Assembly (NCBI GenBank): GCA_019188255.1 | Contig: JAETXT010000010.1 | Coordinates: 1,860,001 to 1,924,000 of the forward strand | Origin: Verticillium longisporum | Taxonomy: Eukaryota > Ascomycota > Sordariomycetes > Glomerellales > Plectosphaerellaceae | DNA: 64,000 nt | Reading direction: 5' to 3' | Shown here: positions 45,890 through 57,451 of the stretch, in pieces | Layout: each line of letters starts with the position of its first letter | Numbering within the stretch: position 1 is the stretch's first letter | Program-made: the position numbers and the translations under genes | The notes under the pieces: model-generated | Told to the model about the DNA's origin: nothing | Database searches by the model: none | The model's input: only the letters and a program-made list of their open reading frames with translations

Positions 45890-47134
45890 ATGTGGTATAA
45901 TCCCCGCACACCACCAGCCCTCCCACCGCGGAGCCCAAAACGACCCGATCAGACCGGCCTCCCATCACCACCGCTCCTCCCGCCGCGCCCAGTGTCCTAC
46001 ATGCCCTATCGCCCAGCCGGCCCTGAGCAGTGGGACACTTCGCCCTTGCAATGGGCGCACGGCAACCAGCGCCGGCAGTCTGTCCCTGCCGGTGCCCCTG
46101 TGAGCTCCAACAACAGCATGGATACATCGCAGACCTTGCGGAGGAAGCCGGTCGGCGCCGAAGTCGTACGGCCAGCACTGCCGCCAAGGCCGTACACTTC
46201 GTCACCACCACTGAGAGAGACCAGCGCGCCAAGACCGAGGCCGATGTCGTGCATGAGCCCTGGACCGACGACGTACCACAGCTACGTGCCGCCGTCTCCT
46301 TCACTGTCGCCGCCCGCTCCGCGAGAGAGGCCTCGCTCTGTGTCTTGTGTGAGTCCCGAGTCCATATTCGCAAGCCCAGTCAGCTTCGCACCGCCTTCGC
46401 CGCCAAATGAGACACCCGCGAGACCTGTATCGTGCGCGCCATCGTCGCGGTGCTCAACGATGCCCTCACCGCCGGCCGAACCTCCCGCGACCGCGGCCCC
46501 GAGAGCGCCGTCGCCGCGCTGGTCCCTCGCTCCATCAGAGCTTGATGGCGGCGAATCCTCACCCTCGCCCGCGCCCGCGCTCGAACCTCCTCTCGAGCGC
46601 GACGAGCTGGTAGACGACATTGATGAGCTTCTCTCCGAGCTCGAAATCTCCTCCGCAGGCTGGAACGGCTCCGACCCCTCCATCGACAGCCTCGATCACC
46701 GTCGCCTGTCCCTGAAAATCACGCACTACCCGGACGACTACGCCGAGCCTTCACCGCCCGTTGACATCCTCCCGCTGAGCCCACCCGCCGTGCCTCCGAA
46801 GCTGCCCCTCGTCCCGATCATGGACGACGCGCCCGAGACGGACACGACGGCGTGCCTCGCGGCGCCCATGACCTACGCCTTCCCCGCGACGTGGTACAGC
46901 CATCCCGATATGCCGGGCGTGTGGGTCTGCGCCGGTTGTTTCGGGCGCCACCTGGCCGGCACCAAGTTCGATCCGCAGTTTGACGGGAGAGCTTATAATG
47001 ATGGGAGGCCGCGGGCGTGCTGGTTTGGGGGTGACAGGGTCGTTTACGAGCTGTTGCCGAGGGCCCTTGCCACGGGGTTCTTGCAGCCGTTGATTGATCA
47101 TTTGAATGAAGTGGCGACGCCACGGGCTGCCTGA
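45890..47134 (+). CDS. proline-rich protein with conserved-looking C-terminal Cys domain, unknown function
   Basis: A predicted 414-residue protein, intronless. Residues 1-240 are extremely Pro/Ser-rich with SH3-ligand-like PPLLPPRP and PALPPRP motifs and a recurring RPxSC unit (RPMSCMSP, RSVSCVSP, RPVSCAPS). An acidic helical patch follows (ELVDDIDELLSELEIS). The last 100 residues look folded: TWYSHPDMPGVWVCAGCFGRH, then RPRACWFGGDRVVYELLPRA. C-x2-C plus a later Cys and nearby His might bind a metal. I know no named family. The polyproline motifs suggest an adaptor for SH3 proteins, which is speculative. Confidence 0.6.
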   Translation: MWYNPRTPPALPPRSPKRPDQTGLPSPPLLPPRPVSYMPYRPAGPEQWDTSPLQWAHGNQRRQSVPAGAPVSSNNSMDTSQTLRRKPVGAEVVRPALPPRPYTSSPPLRETSAPRPRPMSCMSPGPTTYHSYVPPSPSLSPPAPRERPRSVSCVSPESIFASPVSFAPPSPPNETPARPVSCAPSSRCSTMPSPPAEPPATAAPRAPSPRWSLAPSELDGGESSPSPAPALEPPLERDELVDDIDELLSELEISSAGWNGSDPSIDSLDHRRLSLKITHYPDDYAEPSPPVDILPLSPPAVPPKLPLVPIMDDAPETDTTACLAAPMTYAFPATWYSHPDMPGVWVCAGCFGRHLAGTKFDPQFDGRAYNDGRPRACWFGGDRVVYELLPRALATGFLQPLIDHLNEVATPRAA

Positions 47135-47599
47135 GATGGGGAAAGGTTAGCAATCCAGTGGTGGGGTGGCATTCGAGGGCGTAGACGGCGTATTGGGCAT
47201 GAATTATGATCTCAATATCTGGCTTTCAGGTGGCGGATATGTGTGAAGCAGCGCAAGCGTCTACAGGGCTTATTTGGTAGCCAAGTGCACGAGGGAACTG
47301 TGAAGATGGGTCATTGCGTGAGCTCTCACTCCTGGGTTTGGCAGGCTAGGGAAGGCCTTACCATCTGGGGTTCGGAAGACATAGAACAGAACCGAGAACT
47401 TTCCCTCCCGTAGACAAGCTTGAACCAATTATCTTCACCTCCAAGATTCGCCGGGTTCATTATATCTGATGGCTTCTTCGCCCTTCTTAGTTTCTCAAGA
47501 AAAGAGATCCCGCTAGCTTCTTCTGCAATTGTTGCTTTACTAACCATTTTGCAGATGCTGCCTAAGGTTCTAGGGCGTCTTCGTGCACTGACAGCTTGG
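47135..47599. other. intergenic / possible tail of the S10 pseudogene
   Basis: On the minus strand, 47326-47547 has an open stretch that could be a worn C-terminus of the carboxypeptidase remnant, but the active-site His region could not be recognised. Confidence 0.35.
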
Positions 47600-49080
47600 C
47601 AGAATCAATCCTTGTCGCTGATGTAGATGAGAGCTCGCACACTCATAGTAGTAGTATTAGTGGTGACAATGGTGGTTAACGGTCTAGGTGAAGCACTTAC
47701 TCTGCTCGAAAAATCTTCCACGTACCCGTGGCTTGCCTTCCAAAGATCGCCTACTGATTGCCACTGCTCGAAAACGTCGCGGGACATTGCTTCAAAGGCT
47801 AAGTTTTCAGGAAAGTCCAATGCCTGATTCACAGAAGACCTGTTGAGGAAATCGCCAAAGAGACTGGTCTCTCGGTAGCATAGCGCAGGGTCTTCTTTGC
47901 CCTCCCTGCGCCCGTCGAAAGGATTGCGGTGAGTTCGCCGAGGACTACACTAGTGAGACCTCCGCACTTTTTCTGCGCGTAGAGACACCCTTTGGTGAGC
48001 CAATCCTTCGTCTCACACACTGGCTGACTCTATTCGCACCATAGAGAAAGAGGAGCAAATTCATGCCATCTCTCACTCGAGAAAGCCCCTGCTGCCCCAT
48101 ACCAGGCTGCTTCGATTACGGCTGAGTTTTGGACAGATTGTCGAACCAGACTATTGATGATCATGTTGCCCTTTAGGTTGGTGGTAGTCGCCCGACTGAG
48201 GTGCTGACGGATTGATGAGTGGCATCTGTTCTGCAAAGTCGATGCTGGAGCTGAAGTCTCTTGCTGGTTCATCTTGCGCACGAAGAATGTCAACCGCCAG
48301 CGCGGGAACCCAGGAACCGCCATATGACTCCCAGCGATGTAGAAATCTCGCCCAACGAACTCCGGGTAGCCAATAAAAGATTGACGCAGGAAGCGGTTCA
48401 TCGGCTGCGAGGATCTTGAGAGGCCATCAAAAATTTCGTCGAGACGAGAGAATGAATCAATCACCTGCTGATTGACTGAGGTGGTTGGTGACGTTAGTTG
48501 TGTTACCGGGGCTTCACTGCGCACCTGCATCTCGTAGACTTACTCAACGAAGAGTAGGTTGGCTCGATCGTTCCAGCTTAAGGGGTTGTTCACTGTGCAC
48601 CGTTCTGCAGCGATCCAGCATGGGCCTAGCTCCATCATATCCCAAAGGCAAAAGATGACGCTCCCGGGCCTCTACAGCGTGTGTGAGCAAGCAACGTTGT
48701 TCGCGTGGCAATTCGACGTACCCGGTCATCCAGAGAATGAGACCTTTGCAGGCCCATGTTTGCTCTGATGGAGCTAGAAGAATGTCGCGGTGTGGCCGTC
48801 ATCTGTGGCCAGAAACCCAGCCGTGCCTGGGGTAAAGCTGTTACAGACGCTGGAGGCGTCGTTGGCAAGTCGGATACTGAAGGCTGGTAACCCTTCTTCT
48901 CAGCGACAGGAATGACACTGCAACATTGGCAACCGGACAGTTGGGCGCACTTAATATAGTGCTGAACTTCATCGCGTTGGTCGCCGGGTATCCATTAAAA
49001 AGAGGTAGCCGTAATGACCACAAATTTAGGAGCCTTCGATTCTGAAGATCTGGTGGTTGACCAGATGTGGTGTAAGTGGT
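47600..49080 (-). pseudogene. S10 serine carboxypeptidase pseudogene
   Basis: The order of S10 motifs is complete but spread over all three frames. From the 5' end: VCNSFTPGTAGFLATDDGH, SKHGPAK, LILWMTG, an intron (GTACGT...CTGTAG), GGPGASS, MELGPCWIAAERC, NDRANLLFVE, a second intron, NRFLRQSFIGYPEFVGRDFY, then NLKGNMIINSLVRQSVQN and FEQWQSVGDLWKASHGYVEDF. Two in-frame stops replace tryptophans: TAG where FFW is expected, near 48720, and TGA after YISDKD, near 47607. Single-base losses occur before LILWMTG, before MMELG and within the nucleophile motif, so the bases for GESYGG near 48320 are there but out of frame. Stops plus sequence drift indicate a true pseudogene. It lies head-to-head with an apparently intact S10 gene of a different subgroup. 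Confidence 0.85.
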
Positions 49081-49292
49081 CCACATGTCCGTTTTAGGTT
49101 ATTCGTGCCACGCGGCGCGTACGAGCCTCGGGTATACGGCACTGTTGATTCTCAATACCCTTGAAAGTAGGGCGCCACTAGACTCCTTATCATAAGCAGG
49201 TGGATGATTTTTTAGTGAACCAGATCGGATGAGTTGGTGAGCGTCATTCTGGAAACAACTGCTCAACGTCACATCTGCCGCAAAGTCACAAC

Positions 49293-51039
49293 ATGCGGTC
49301 ACGCTTAGACCTTACAGTCTTCGCCCTGCAGGCGACGAGCCTCTTTGCACTTGGTTTCTGTGCCTCAAGTCAGAAGCCTCTCGTTGCCAATCTGCCGACT
49401 TTCAATCTACGCGAACAGACTGACGTCCTTTGCGATGCCGGGTCGCGACACTGGACTGGTTTGGTCCCAATCACAAACGACAAGAGCTTGTCCTTCTGTC
49501 AGTGCTCGATAACGGCTCGTTGAAGGCGCCCTTGCTGATCCTCTAACGAAGGGTATTTCGAAAGCCGTAGCCACCCACAGACGGACCCAGTACTGTTGTG
49601 GATGAGCGGGTAGGTCATTACGCTGTGTGGCCGAGTATTCTTTCCATCTGATTATTCTAGGGGCCCTGGCGCAACCGGCGAATTGGGCATCTTCAAAGAT
49701 AGTGGACCTTGTCAAGTGAACCTAGATGGTAATTCTACATCGAAGCGGCCATTCTCGTGGACGGACAAGGCCAACGTGCTTTTCATTGAGTGAGTAGCAT
49801 CTTATGCAACGGAATTCGAAACCTCTCCGCTGACCAAAACCAGCCAGCCAGTGGGCGTGGGGTTCTCGGAAATCAGTGACCGAGATCTAATGGCAGTTAC
49901 ACTGGAACAGGGAGGTCGCGATCTCTACGCCTTTCTCTCGGTTTTTACATCCCGTGTCTTTCCTGACACAGCCGACAAGACTTGGCACATCGCCGGTGAG
50001 TCAATGGGAGGCCATTATGTTACTGGATACACGCAGTACATCATCCAGCAGCAGCGAGAACGAGCCATTCAAAGCAAGGCCATTCCGCTCAATATCGCCA
50101 CAGCAATTATTGTTGATGGGTACATCGATGACTCCAGAAGTGCGGCTGGCTTTTACGATTATCTCTGTCTTGACTGGCGTGGTGATGGCCGTAAGCCCCT
50201 TCTCGACCCCGAAGAGTGCGAATCCATGGTCGCTGGTGTTCCGAGCTGCGAGAAGAAGGGAGCGCTCTGCCGCGATACCTATGATGTCGAGGTTTGCACT
50301 CTGGCCACGTCGCACTGCAACGACACGGTGGCCAAATATTTCTGGAACAACGTAAAGTCCGGAGGTTGGAATCCTTATGATGGTCAGTCCATTCATAGTA
50401 CCCAAGTGCTTTCCTCGTGGCATGATAAGTAGTACTCGTGTTAACGCTGTCTCAGGCCGACTGACATGCGAAACGCCTCCACTCTGCTCTGACCTGCAGG
50501 GCGGACCAACAAGGGAGTTTCTGAATAAGCCTTGGGTTCTAGAGAGACTTGGGTACCCTGGAAAGTCCTTCTCACTCATTGACATGGACGCAAACCAGAG
50601 GTGGGAAGATGACGGCCATCTTTTCCTGCCGACTACGCGGGAACTGACGTGGCTGCTTGACGAAACAAACATTCGCGTTCTCTTCATCAATGGCAATGAG
50701 GACATGATCATGTGAGTCAAAGTCGCCGCCGGTCGTGACCTTTCCAAGACCGACGTCTAACTTGGTATATCCTGTAGAAATTCGCCCGGGCAGATCAGGA
50801 TGCTGGATGAACAGCCCTGGGCTCGCCAAGCTTGGTACAGGCAACAGGCATTCAAGGATTGGCACTATGCGGACGGCGAAATAGCGCGGGAGGGACTCGC
50901 TGATAAAGGGAAGAAGGGAGGGAAATGGAAGGGCGATAATCGCCTCAGTCTGTTTCTGGTGGACGAAGCTGGCCACATGGCCCCCTGGGATCAGCCCGAA
51001 GCAGTCGGCGCAATTGTCAGGGCATGGATACGGCCCTGA
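49293..51039 (+). CDS. secreted S10 serine carboxypeptidase
   Basis: A predicted 482-residue secreted peptidase removing C-terminal residues. It has a signal peptide (MRSRLDLTVFALQATSLFALGFC), then LLWMSGGPGATGELGIF, NVLFIDQPVGVGFSE, the nucleophile motif AGESMGGHY, the Asp region FINGNEDMI and the His region DEAGHMAPWDQPE, so the catalytic triad is complete. Five introns restore a single frame: 49498-49551, 49610-49660, 49790-49843, 50383-50455 and 50712-50777. All are GT-AG, most with a CTAAC- or CTGAC-like branch site. GGPGATG instead of the usual GGPGCSS and a short acidic-pocket region mark it as a divergent S10 member. The start codon lies about 210 bp from the pseudogene upstream on the other strand. 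Confidence 0.85.
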
Positions 51040-52215
51040 ACTGTCATGGTTGCCTCTTGCGAGCGTGTCATACGCGTGCGACCAGGAGTCCAAGGCCAGG
51101 CACCCTCCGCATTATCATCTTGCATGAGAATGTCTGATGAGACTCCATCAGATGTGCCGCTGATTGAGTAAATCTTTAGCGGATCATAACATTTTCGGAG
51201 GGAGTTGCGGGCAGCGCACGCAACTGTGTGGCTACTTGACATCCCACGATATTGTCCAAGCAGCATCATTGATATCACCGTTGACGTAAGCTATATGTAC
51301 AGAACGACTATCATTCGGACCGCGAATCCCAAGCCTTCCGGTATGTCTCCGCCAGGCGGATATTCCAAGCTCGTTGTGGGAGCCCTCGTGGAGCGGATGG
51401 TTGGCGCCAGAGTAGAATAGATTGTTCACCCGCTGCCGGTCAGGAGCGACGTCGACCCGTCGCTTATACCGTCAGCCATCCCAACATGCACATTCTCAGC
51501 ATCCTATCCCTCAGTCATCGTAGATTCACTGAATCGATCTTTTTCCATGCCATGTTTCCTCCAGTTTGAAGAAAACTTGGAACCCACCCACAGTCTACCC
51601 TAAAACGGAACCAGGCCCTCCGTCCCTGACAATCTCACCTACCCGGCAGTCAATACCGACGATCTCTTGTCTGTTCCGCCAATCGCCGCCTCCACACCCC
51701 GCGCCCCCCCGGACGACCACTACGACAACTGCGGCATCTCTTGGCCGGGACTACCCCACGAGCGGCTCGGTAGTTGTCGATCTGGGCAGGGGTCGGCTCA
51801 GTCCGGGGTACAGCGGACTCGTGTCAGGCGACGGGATGGGATGTGATCGTCGTGCTCTCGACGCGTGGGAATAGACGCGTGGCGGTGATTTGTGCGGAAA
51901 TATCGTGGATGGGCGGGGCCTGATGCGAGGCAAGGAATCAGATGATATCCTTCCTCGGTGTTGCGGATTGCGTGCGGCGGTGGGACACCGGCCACCTTTG
52001 CGCAATGACGACGTCTAAGACGCCTGGGCATGGAGTGAAGACGCCTTACCATCGAATCCATGGAGCATATAAGAAGACCAGATCGTCCACCAGAAAGACT
52101 CACCATCTACTACCAAGAGAAGCAGGCACTCGAGTCAGATACCCAATCCAGCGTTGTTCTCCTCCCTCTTCACTTTGCTTCGGCCTCGTTCCAAGATCAC
52201 CCGCAGATAGCCACC
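51040..52215. other. intergenic and promoter of the GH12 gene
   Basis: No gene seen. A TATA-like CATATAAG at 52066-52073 lies about 145 bp upstream of the GH12 start codon. Confidence 0.45.
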
Positions 52216-52943
52216 ATGAAGGTCGCAGCCCTCCTCGCCCTGCCCCTCGCCGTGCTGGCCTCGCCCCTGAGCGCCCGCCAGTCCTCGACCTTCTGCGACG
52301 ACTGGGGCAGCGCCGTCGCGGGGCCGTACACGGTGTACAACAACCTCTGGGGCAAGGGCTCCGCGACGTCGGGCCAGCAGTGCACGACGCTCTCGGGCCT
52401 GTCGGGCAACGCCGTGTCGTGGTCGACGTCGTGGAGCTGGGCCGGCGGCCAGAACAACGTAAAGTCGTACCCCAACGCCTTGCTGGCCATCACCAAGCGG
52501 CCGCTGAGCCAGGTGTCGTCGATCCCGTCGTCGTGGTCCTGGTCCTACACGGGCTCGAGCCTCGTCGCCAACGTCGCCTACGACCTCTTCACCGGCAACA
52601 CGGCCGACAGCGCGCCGGCCTACGAGATCATGATCTGGCTCGGTCCCTCGGCGGCGCCGGCCCCATCCGCGCCACCGGCAGCACCATTGCCAACCCCACC
52701 ATTGCCGGCACCACCTGGAGGCTGTACCAGGGCAGCCACAGCCAGATGAACGTCTTCAGCTTCGTCGCGCCCTCCAACATTCGCAACTTCAACGCTGACC
52801 TGTACGCCTTTGTCAACTACCTCGCGGCCAACCACGGGCTGCCGAAGACCCAGATCCTGCAGAGCGTCGGCGCTGGCACGGAGCCGTTCACGGGGTCCAA
52901 CGCCGTCTTCACGACCAGCTCGTACCAGGTTTCTGTTTCTTGA
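52216..52943 (+). CDS. GH12 endoglucanase/xyloglucanase, with apparent frameshift
   Basis: A secreted glycoside hydrolase family 12 enzyme cutting beta-1,4-glucan or xyloglucan. The start has a strong CCACCATG context, followed by a signal peptide ([15 protein letters not shown]) and a possible dibasic-like LSARQ processing site. The mature part has [32 protein letters not shown] and YEIMIWL with the nucleophile Glu, then [17 protein letters not shown] and GTEPFTG with the acid/base Glu. At about 52642 the frame breaks between MIWL and SLGGAGP. The ORF is 728 nt, one short of 243 codons, and one added base gives the usual family length of about 240 residues. The lost base falls between the two catalytic residues, so as written the protein would be inactive. 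No splice sites explain it. Confidence 0.85.
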
Positions 52944-53152
52944 AACGTCTCAGCTCGGGAAGAGAAGGTGCGGATCGACGTGGTGGACCTCGTGCAGTAG
53001 ACGTAGCACTTGAAGACGGAATGCTGGATAGTATGAGATTATGATTGTACAAAATGATATGTGCTTTCGTCCGAATGTTCCCCGACCCAGTGAAGACCTG
53101 ATTTGTACTTCTTTTCGCCCCTCAATGTGATCATAGCCACGTTGATGCACAC

Positions 53153-55568
53153 CTAATCAGACCCGTCCACTCGGAATAATGCCAACGACATAGCATCTGA
53201 CAAAACGCCCTTCCCAGGCCTCTTGCTCACACTCAGCAGCCTTCCCAGGTTGACATCGCCTCCTGCCGATGGCGACCGCGGTCTCAGGGGCAGCGGATAC
53301 TCGACACCAGCACCTGGCACCATGAGACTCGTCTCTGCGGGTCCCGGCGAGACGGCACGAGAATTGCTGCGGCTCCTACCCACGGCATTGCTCCGCCTTA
53401 GCTGGGACTCGGTGCGCTGCGGCGCCGCCCCTTGGGGTTCAGGAGCGAGGAATTGCGGCGACGGCGATGGGGCGCGAGGCACCTTTGATGCAGGATTGCG
53501 CGGCGCCTCGAACCGCGAGACCGACGGCGACTTGAGGGCCGAGTTGTCCCGCGACGAGACGCGCTTGTGCCCTGTCTCTCTGACCTTCTCGGCGCTCAGC
53601 AGACCCCAGAGCTGCTGCAGCCACTTTTGCTTCTCCTCGGGCTTCATGGACCGGATGGGCAGGACCTCGGCGCCACCCATCTCGCGCGTCGGCCAGGGAA
53701 GCTGACGGCCATCTCACGCAGCGTCACCGAGTGGAGCTGTCGCAGCACGATGCGCAGCTGCGGTTCGACGTTGGCCACTGGCGGGAACGCCCAGTCGGAC
53801 CTCTGCTCCAGGCGGTCGGCAATCTGGGTCATGGCGCCGATGAGCCACTCGATGGCCACCTCGTCGGGTACGGTATGGGCCTTGCTCAGCAGCCAGCCTA
53901 GCATCTCGGGAGAGCCAGACTGGTTGAGGATGGGAATGCTGCGCTTGTCGTGCTCGCGACCCTGGAGCTTCATGATGAAATCGTTGTACTCCTTCATAGC
54001 GTCAAGGGGCAGACCGATGAAGCGGCCGCTGTTGAGGGCGTGAACAATCTCGTCGCCAAGGGCGATGCCGGACTTGATGCCGCTATTGAGGCCACGGCCA
54101 GGCCAGAAGTGGACGGTCATGGCGGCACCCCCGCAACAGCGACGAGGGCGTGGGGCCGGTTGATGAGCATCGAGTCGGCAGGAGGAAGAAGCTGGACGCC
54201 CTCTCTGACGGCCTGCACGACAATGGGGATACGGACAACATTGATGACCTCGCTCTCTTTGAAGCCAAACAGTTTGAGGCCATCCTCGATTGACTTCCAA
54301 AGTGGACTCTCCCGGTCTTCAGAAGGTGCAAAGACCTGACTTTCTTTGAAGCCTTTGGGCACCGAACCGTCTGGCCGTCTCAAGCAGCCGGGATTACCAA
54401 AAGTGACAAATTTGCCGTCAACCGAGACCATCTTGTCCCACTCCTCTTCTGTCAGCTGCATGTTGAGGTAGCCACGGCCGTCAAAGTCACTGGCATTCAG
54501 GAGGTAGCGGGTCTGACCAAGGGTCAGAAAGACATTGAGGGGTTGGGACCAGGGCAGGCCGGCCGGGCGGTCAAACGCGAGACCCAGCGCATAGCTGCGG
54601 CCGCGCTCGTTCTCGTAGCCGTGGAAATAGTCCTTGCGGACCCACGACGCAGCGCCGTCTGCGCCCAGCAGGACATGAAAGTCGCCGATCCTGGGCAGGT
54701 CCTCGCGCAAGAGCCCCTCGGGATGCAGATGGATGAGGCCTTCAAACTCGGGCGCATGACACCGCTGCAGCAGGCGGTCCTCGACCTTGCGGATCTGAAT
54801 GTTGGCGGAGCCGGGCCAGACGGGCTCAGGACGACCTTGAAAGAGGGCCTGCTGGGATGCCTTGCTCATCAGCGTCGTGACAGATTCCTGCAACGTGACG
54901 ACCTGGTCGCGACGCTTGGCGGTGGGGGGATAATCGACGTAGGAGCGGCCATCGGGGGCGGTACATTGCACCCAGCGGCGCTCGTACATGTGCACCTCGA
55001 CATTGCCGGCGCCCTTTTCGGCGAGGGAGATGGCAGAAGCAAGAGCTGTGGGTCCGCCGCCGACGATGGCGACCTTGAGTCGCGCAGAGGGGTATCGGTA
55101 GACGACGGGATTCGCAGGTGAGGGATCGAGGTTGCGGGCGAGGGACGGGTCGAAGAAGAAGTCCATGATGGTCTTGGTCTTTTCGGAGAAGACCATGCTG
55201 GGAACACGGGCCTTGATGAGCATGAAGCGAACACACTGCATCAGTGGTGTCGTCGCAAAACTGGCATGGCTGTTGCCAAAGAGGCGCATCTGGATAGCGC
55301 TGGCAATGGCAGGTATCGTCGCGTTGTTGTGGTCCATGACAATGGCCTGGACTTCAGCGTTGATCCTCGTGTCAGGAGACATTTTCACGAAGCGCAGGAG
55401 AAAGATGCGCGCGCGCTCGAGATCGGAGCGTCTGTCGGTAGAGTTGTCAGAGCCCCAGGCGTCTTCGAAGACTTTGGGGAAGAGGATGTCATCGTGAGAG
55501 AGCGAGTCCTGCACGGCGCTGCTACCACGCCGCGGGACAGTATTGGCCGTGTTGAGGGATGTCCTCAT
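53153..55568 (-). CDS. PHBH-fold FAD-dependent monooxygenase-like protein, with two apparent frameshifts
   Basis: About 805 residues once two one-base losses are allowed for. The first 150 or so residues have no named domain. Then come the three class A flavoprotein motifs: the FAD Rossmann segment VAIVGGGPTALASAISLAEKG, the DG segment LLGADGAASWVR, and the GD segment ending AAMTVHFWPGRGLNSGI. The GD motif is split by a missing base at the C5 run 54128-54132, and a second base is missing at 53696-53698 (C3 on the minus strand), between AVSFP and TREMGGAEVLPIR. The ~2416-nt span plus two bases is exactly divisible by three. The C-terminal 130 residues are Ser/Pro/Arg-rich and likely disordered. 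Substrate unknown; it may be a hydroxylase or a MICAL-like oxidoreductase. Both breaks look like indel errors. Confidence 0.75.
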
Positions 55569-57451
55569 GGTGACGCAGCGGGCTCTATGGCGATGTTGAA
55601 TATGATGGATCTGGTGATTGGGATGCAGCTGGGGATGGATGGATCAAGCTGTCGTGGGTTGTCTGAAGTGCTCCAGGTGCAGTGGCAGGCAGAGCTGAAA
55701 GAAGCTCGCAAGAGTGAGATGGTCGGATGTCAAAGAGCTCTCCATTGTGGCGGGAACCTGTAAGCTTTTAGCGTCCAGCGGCTGGATCTGGATCTGGATG
55801 ATTGTTGGTGGATGGAGGGCGAGTGGCTAGGAGGGCAAGGCGTCGTCTTGGGAGAAAGGAGCCAAGGAGGGGTCGTTGTGGGAGAAAGGAGCCAAGGAGG
55901 CGTGTCGGTCTTGGTGTTGTGGTGTGCAGCCTCACGAGGGGCTAAGATTAGAATCGACGCCCAGATAAGAAGCCCGGGTGCCATGGCGCGCTCTAGGGCG
56001 TTCCCTTGTTAGGGGGCCTCTTCAGGGGGGGCTCCAGGGCGTTGGGGACCAATCGGGGTACGAAAGGCCAGGAACGATTGGCTGCTGCCATCCCACCTTG
56101 AATCTGCAGGGGGCCAGAGACGCTGCAGGCGGATGAGATTTTAGCGTCTATTTAAGGCTTGACACCTGTACGTGGGAGAGGCTGTGCTTCCCCGGAACTT
56201 GCGATGCCGGCTGTTGTGCGCTTCAGATCAAGACGTCCTATCTGTACAGAAGGTGAGATACCTTGATCATCTTGCAAGACGCTTAGTATGATGTATCACG
56301 ACAGGTCTTTGCATAGTCATCGACGAAACATCCAGATCCTGCCATCAGCAATGGAGGATCGAAAGAAAGCATCGTCAAAGACCCGTATCCAGGGTCTGCA
56401 ACTTCCTGCGTACTTAAGCTTATCCGGTTCTCTTCGACACCTCACCATCTGACAGCCTGTGGTTAGACGCCGTTGACGAAGCTGACAATAGGCACATCCA
56501 GCTGTGCCGGAATGGGGCAACCAGCCAAGCGCCGTCAAGCGCCCCAAACCTTGGGACGCCCCAACAGCGACACGTTGCACAGGCGCAGGCGAGCGGGCTC
56601 CAAAGCTATGGCCAGCGGCCTGTTGCCCGACCCAGCCATGTTCGGGGTGCTTGCCGTGCTTCCCCAGCCCGGACCCGGACCATACTTGAGATGTCTTGCC
56701 GGGTGACTCTTGCGGCCGTGCGATCTGGGCCTCGTTTTCTGAACAAGGGACTTTGGCTAGCCATGCTCAGCGCGCGACTCATCGCCCTGAACGATGAAAT
56801 GGTTTGTGTGCCACGTATCTCCGATGGCCATCTAGCTGGGCCAAGGACCAGAGAGCCTGGCAACTTGCGAATGACTTCTGGGCCAAAGTAACCCAAACAC
56901 GCCAAGCATGGCTCATCTGACAGGTGCTATGGCATAAAACACACGGCAAAAGAAAAGTACGAGACCCGGTTTCCCCTTACACTCATCCTGCAACCGTTAC
57001 GCATGCGACAGAATTGCTGTGGCAGGGCGAAACAGCACCGCAAGACTGCTCAACATGACAACTTTTTTCTCGTTACAGAGACCCCAAAGAAAATACCCGG
57101 CGGCATGGCCTGCACATCCGCATAGTACAGCAATTTTCGGGACAATTAACTGAGTGGGCTCTCACCGCACAAGCTCCATCCACCAATCCACTTCACGACT
57201 CATGATATATCCTCATCCAGCACGTCACGCCGAGAAAGAGAGCGAAAGCGAAATCAAGCCGAAAAATAGCTGGCATGCCAGTCATGATACTCGATTCCCA
57301 ACAAAAATACCAAAAGGCCCATTTTTTAAAAGGGACAAAGAAAAAGAGTACACAGCTAACATGGCCGCTTCATCAAGTCGTGAAACATTTCAGTCCACTG
57401 CCCCTCCTTCATCTCCGAATCGGGAGGTCCCGCCTCTTCTCTCTCTCTCTC
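55569..57451. other. intergenic, no gene seen
   Basis: Upstream of the flavoprotein gene and 3' of the PLA2 gene. Contains the 30-bp direct repeat listed separately. Open frames have no motifs. Confidence 0.5.
55843..55902. repeat. 30-bp near-exact tandem repeat x2
   Basis: Two adjacent copies sharing the core GGAGAAAGGAGCCAAGGAGG, with a few mismatches at the ends. Confidence 0.75.
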
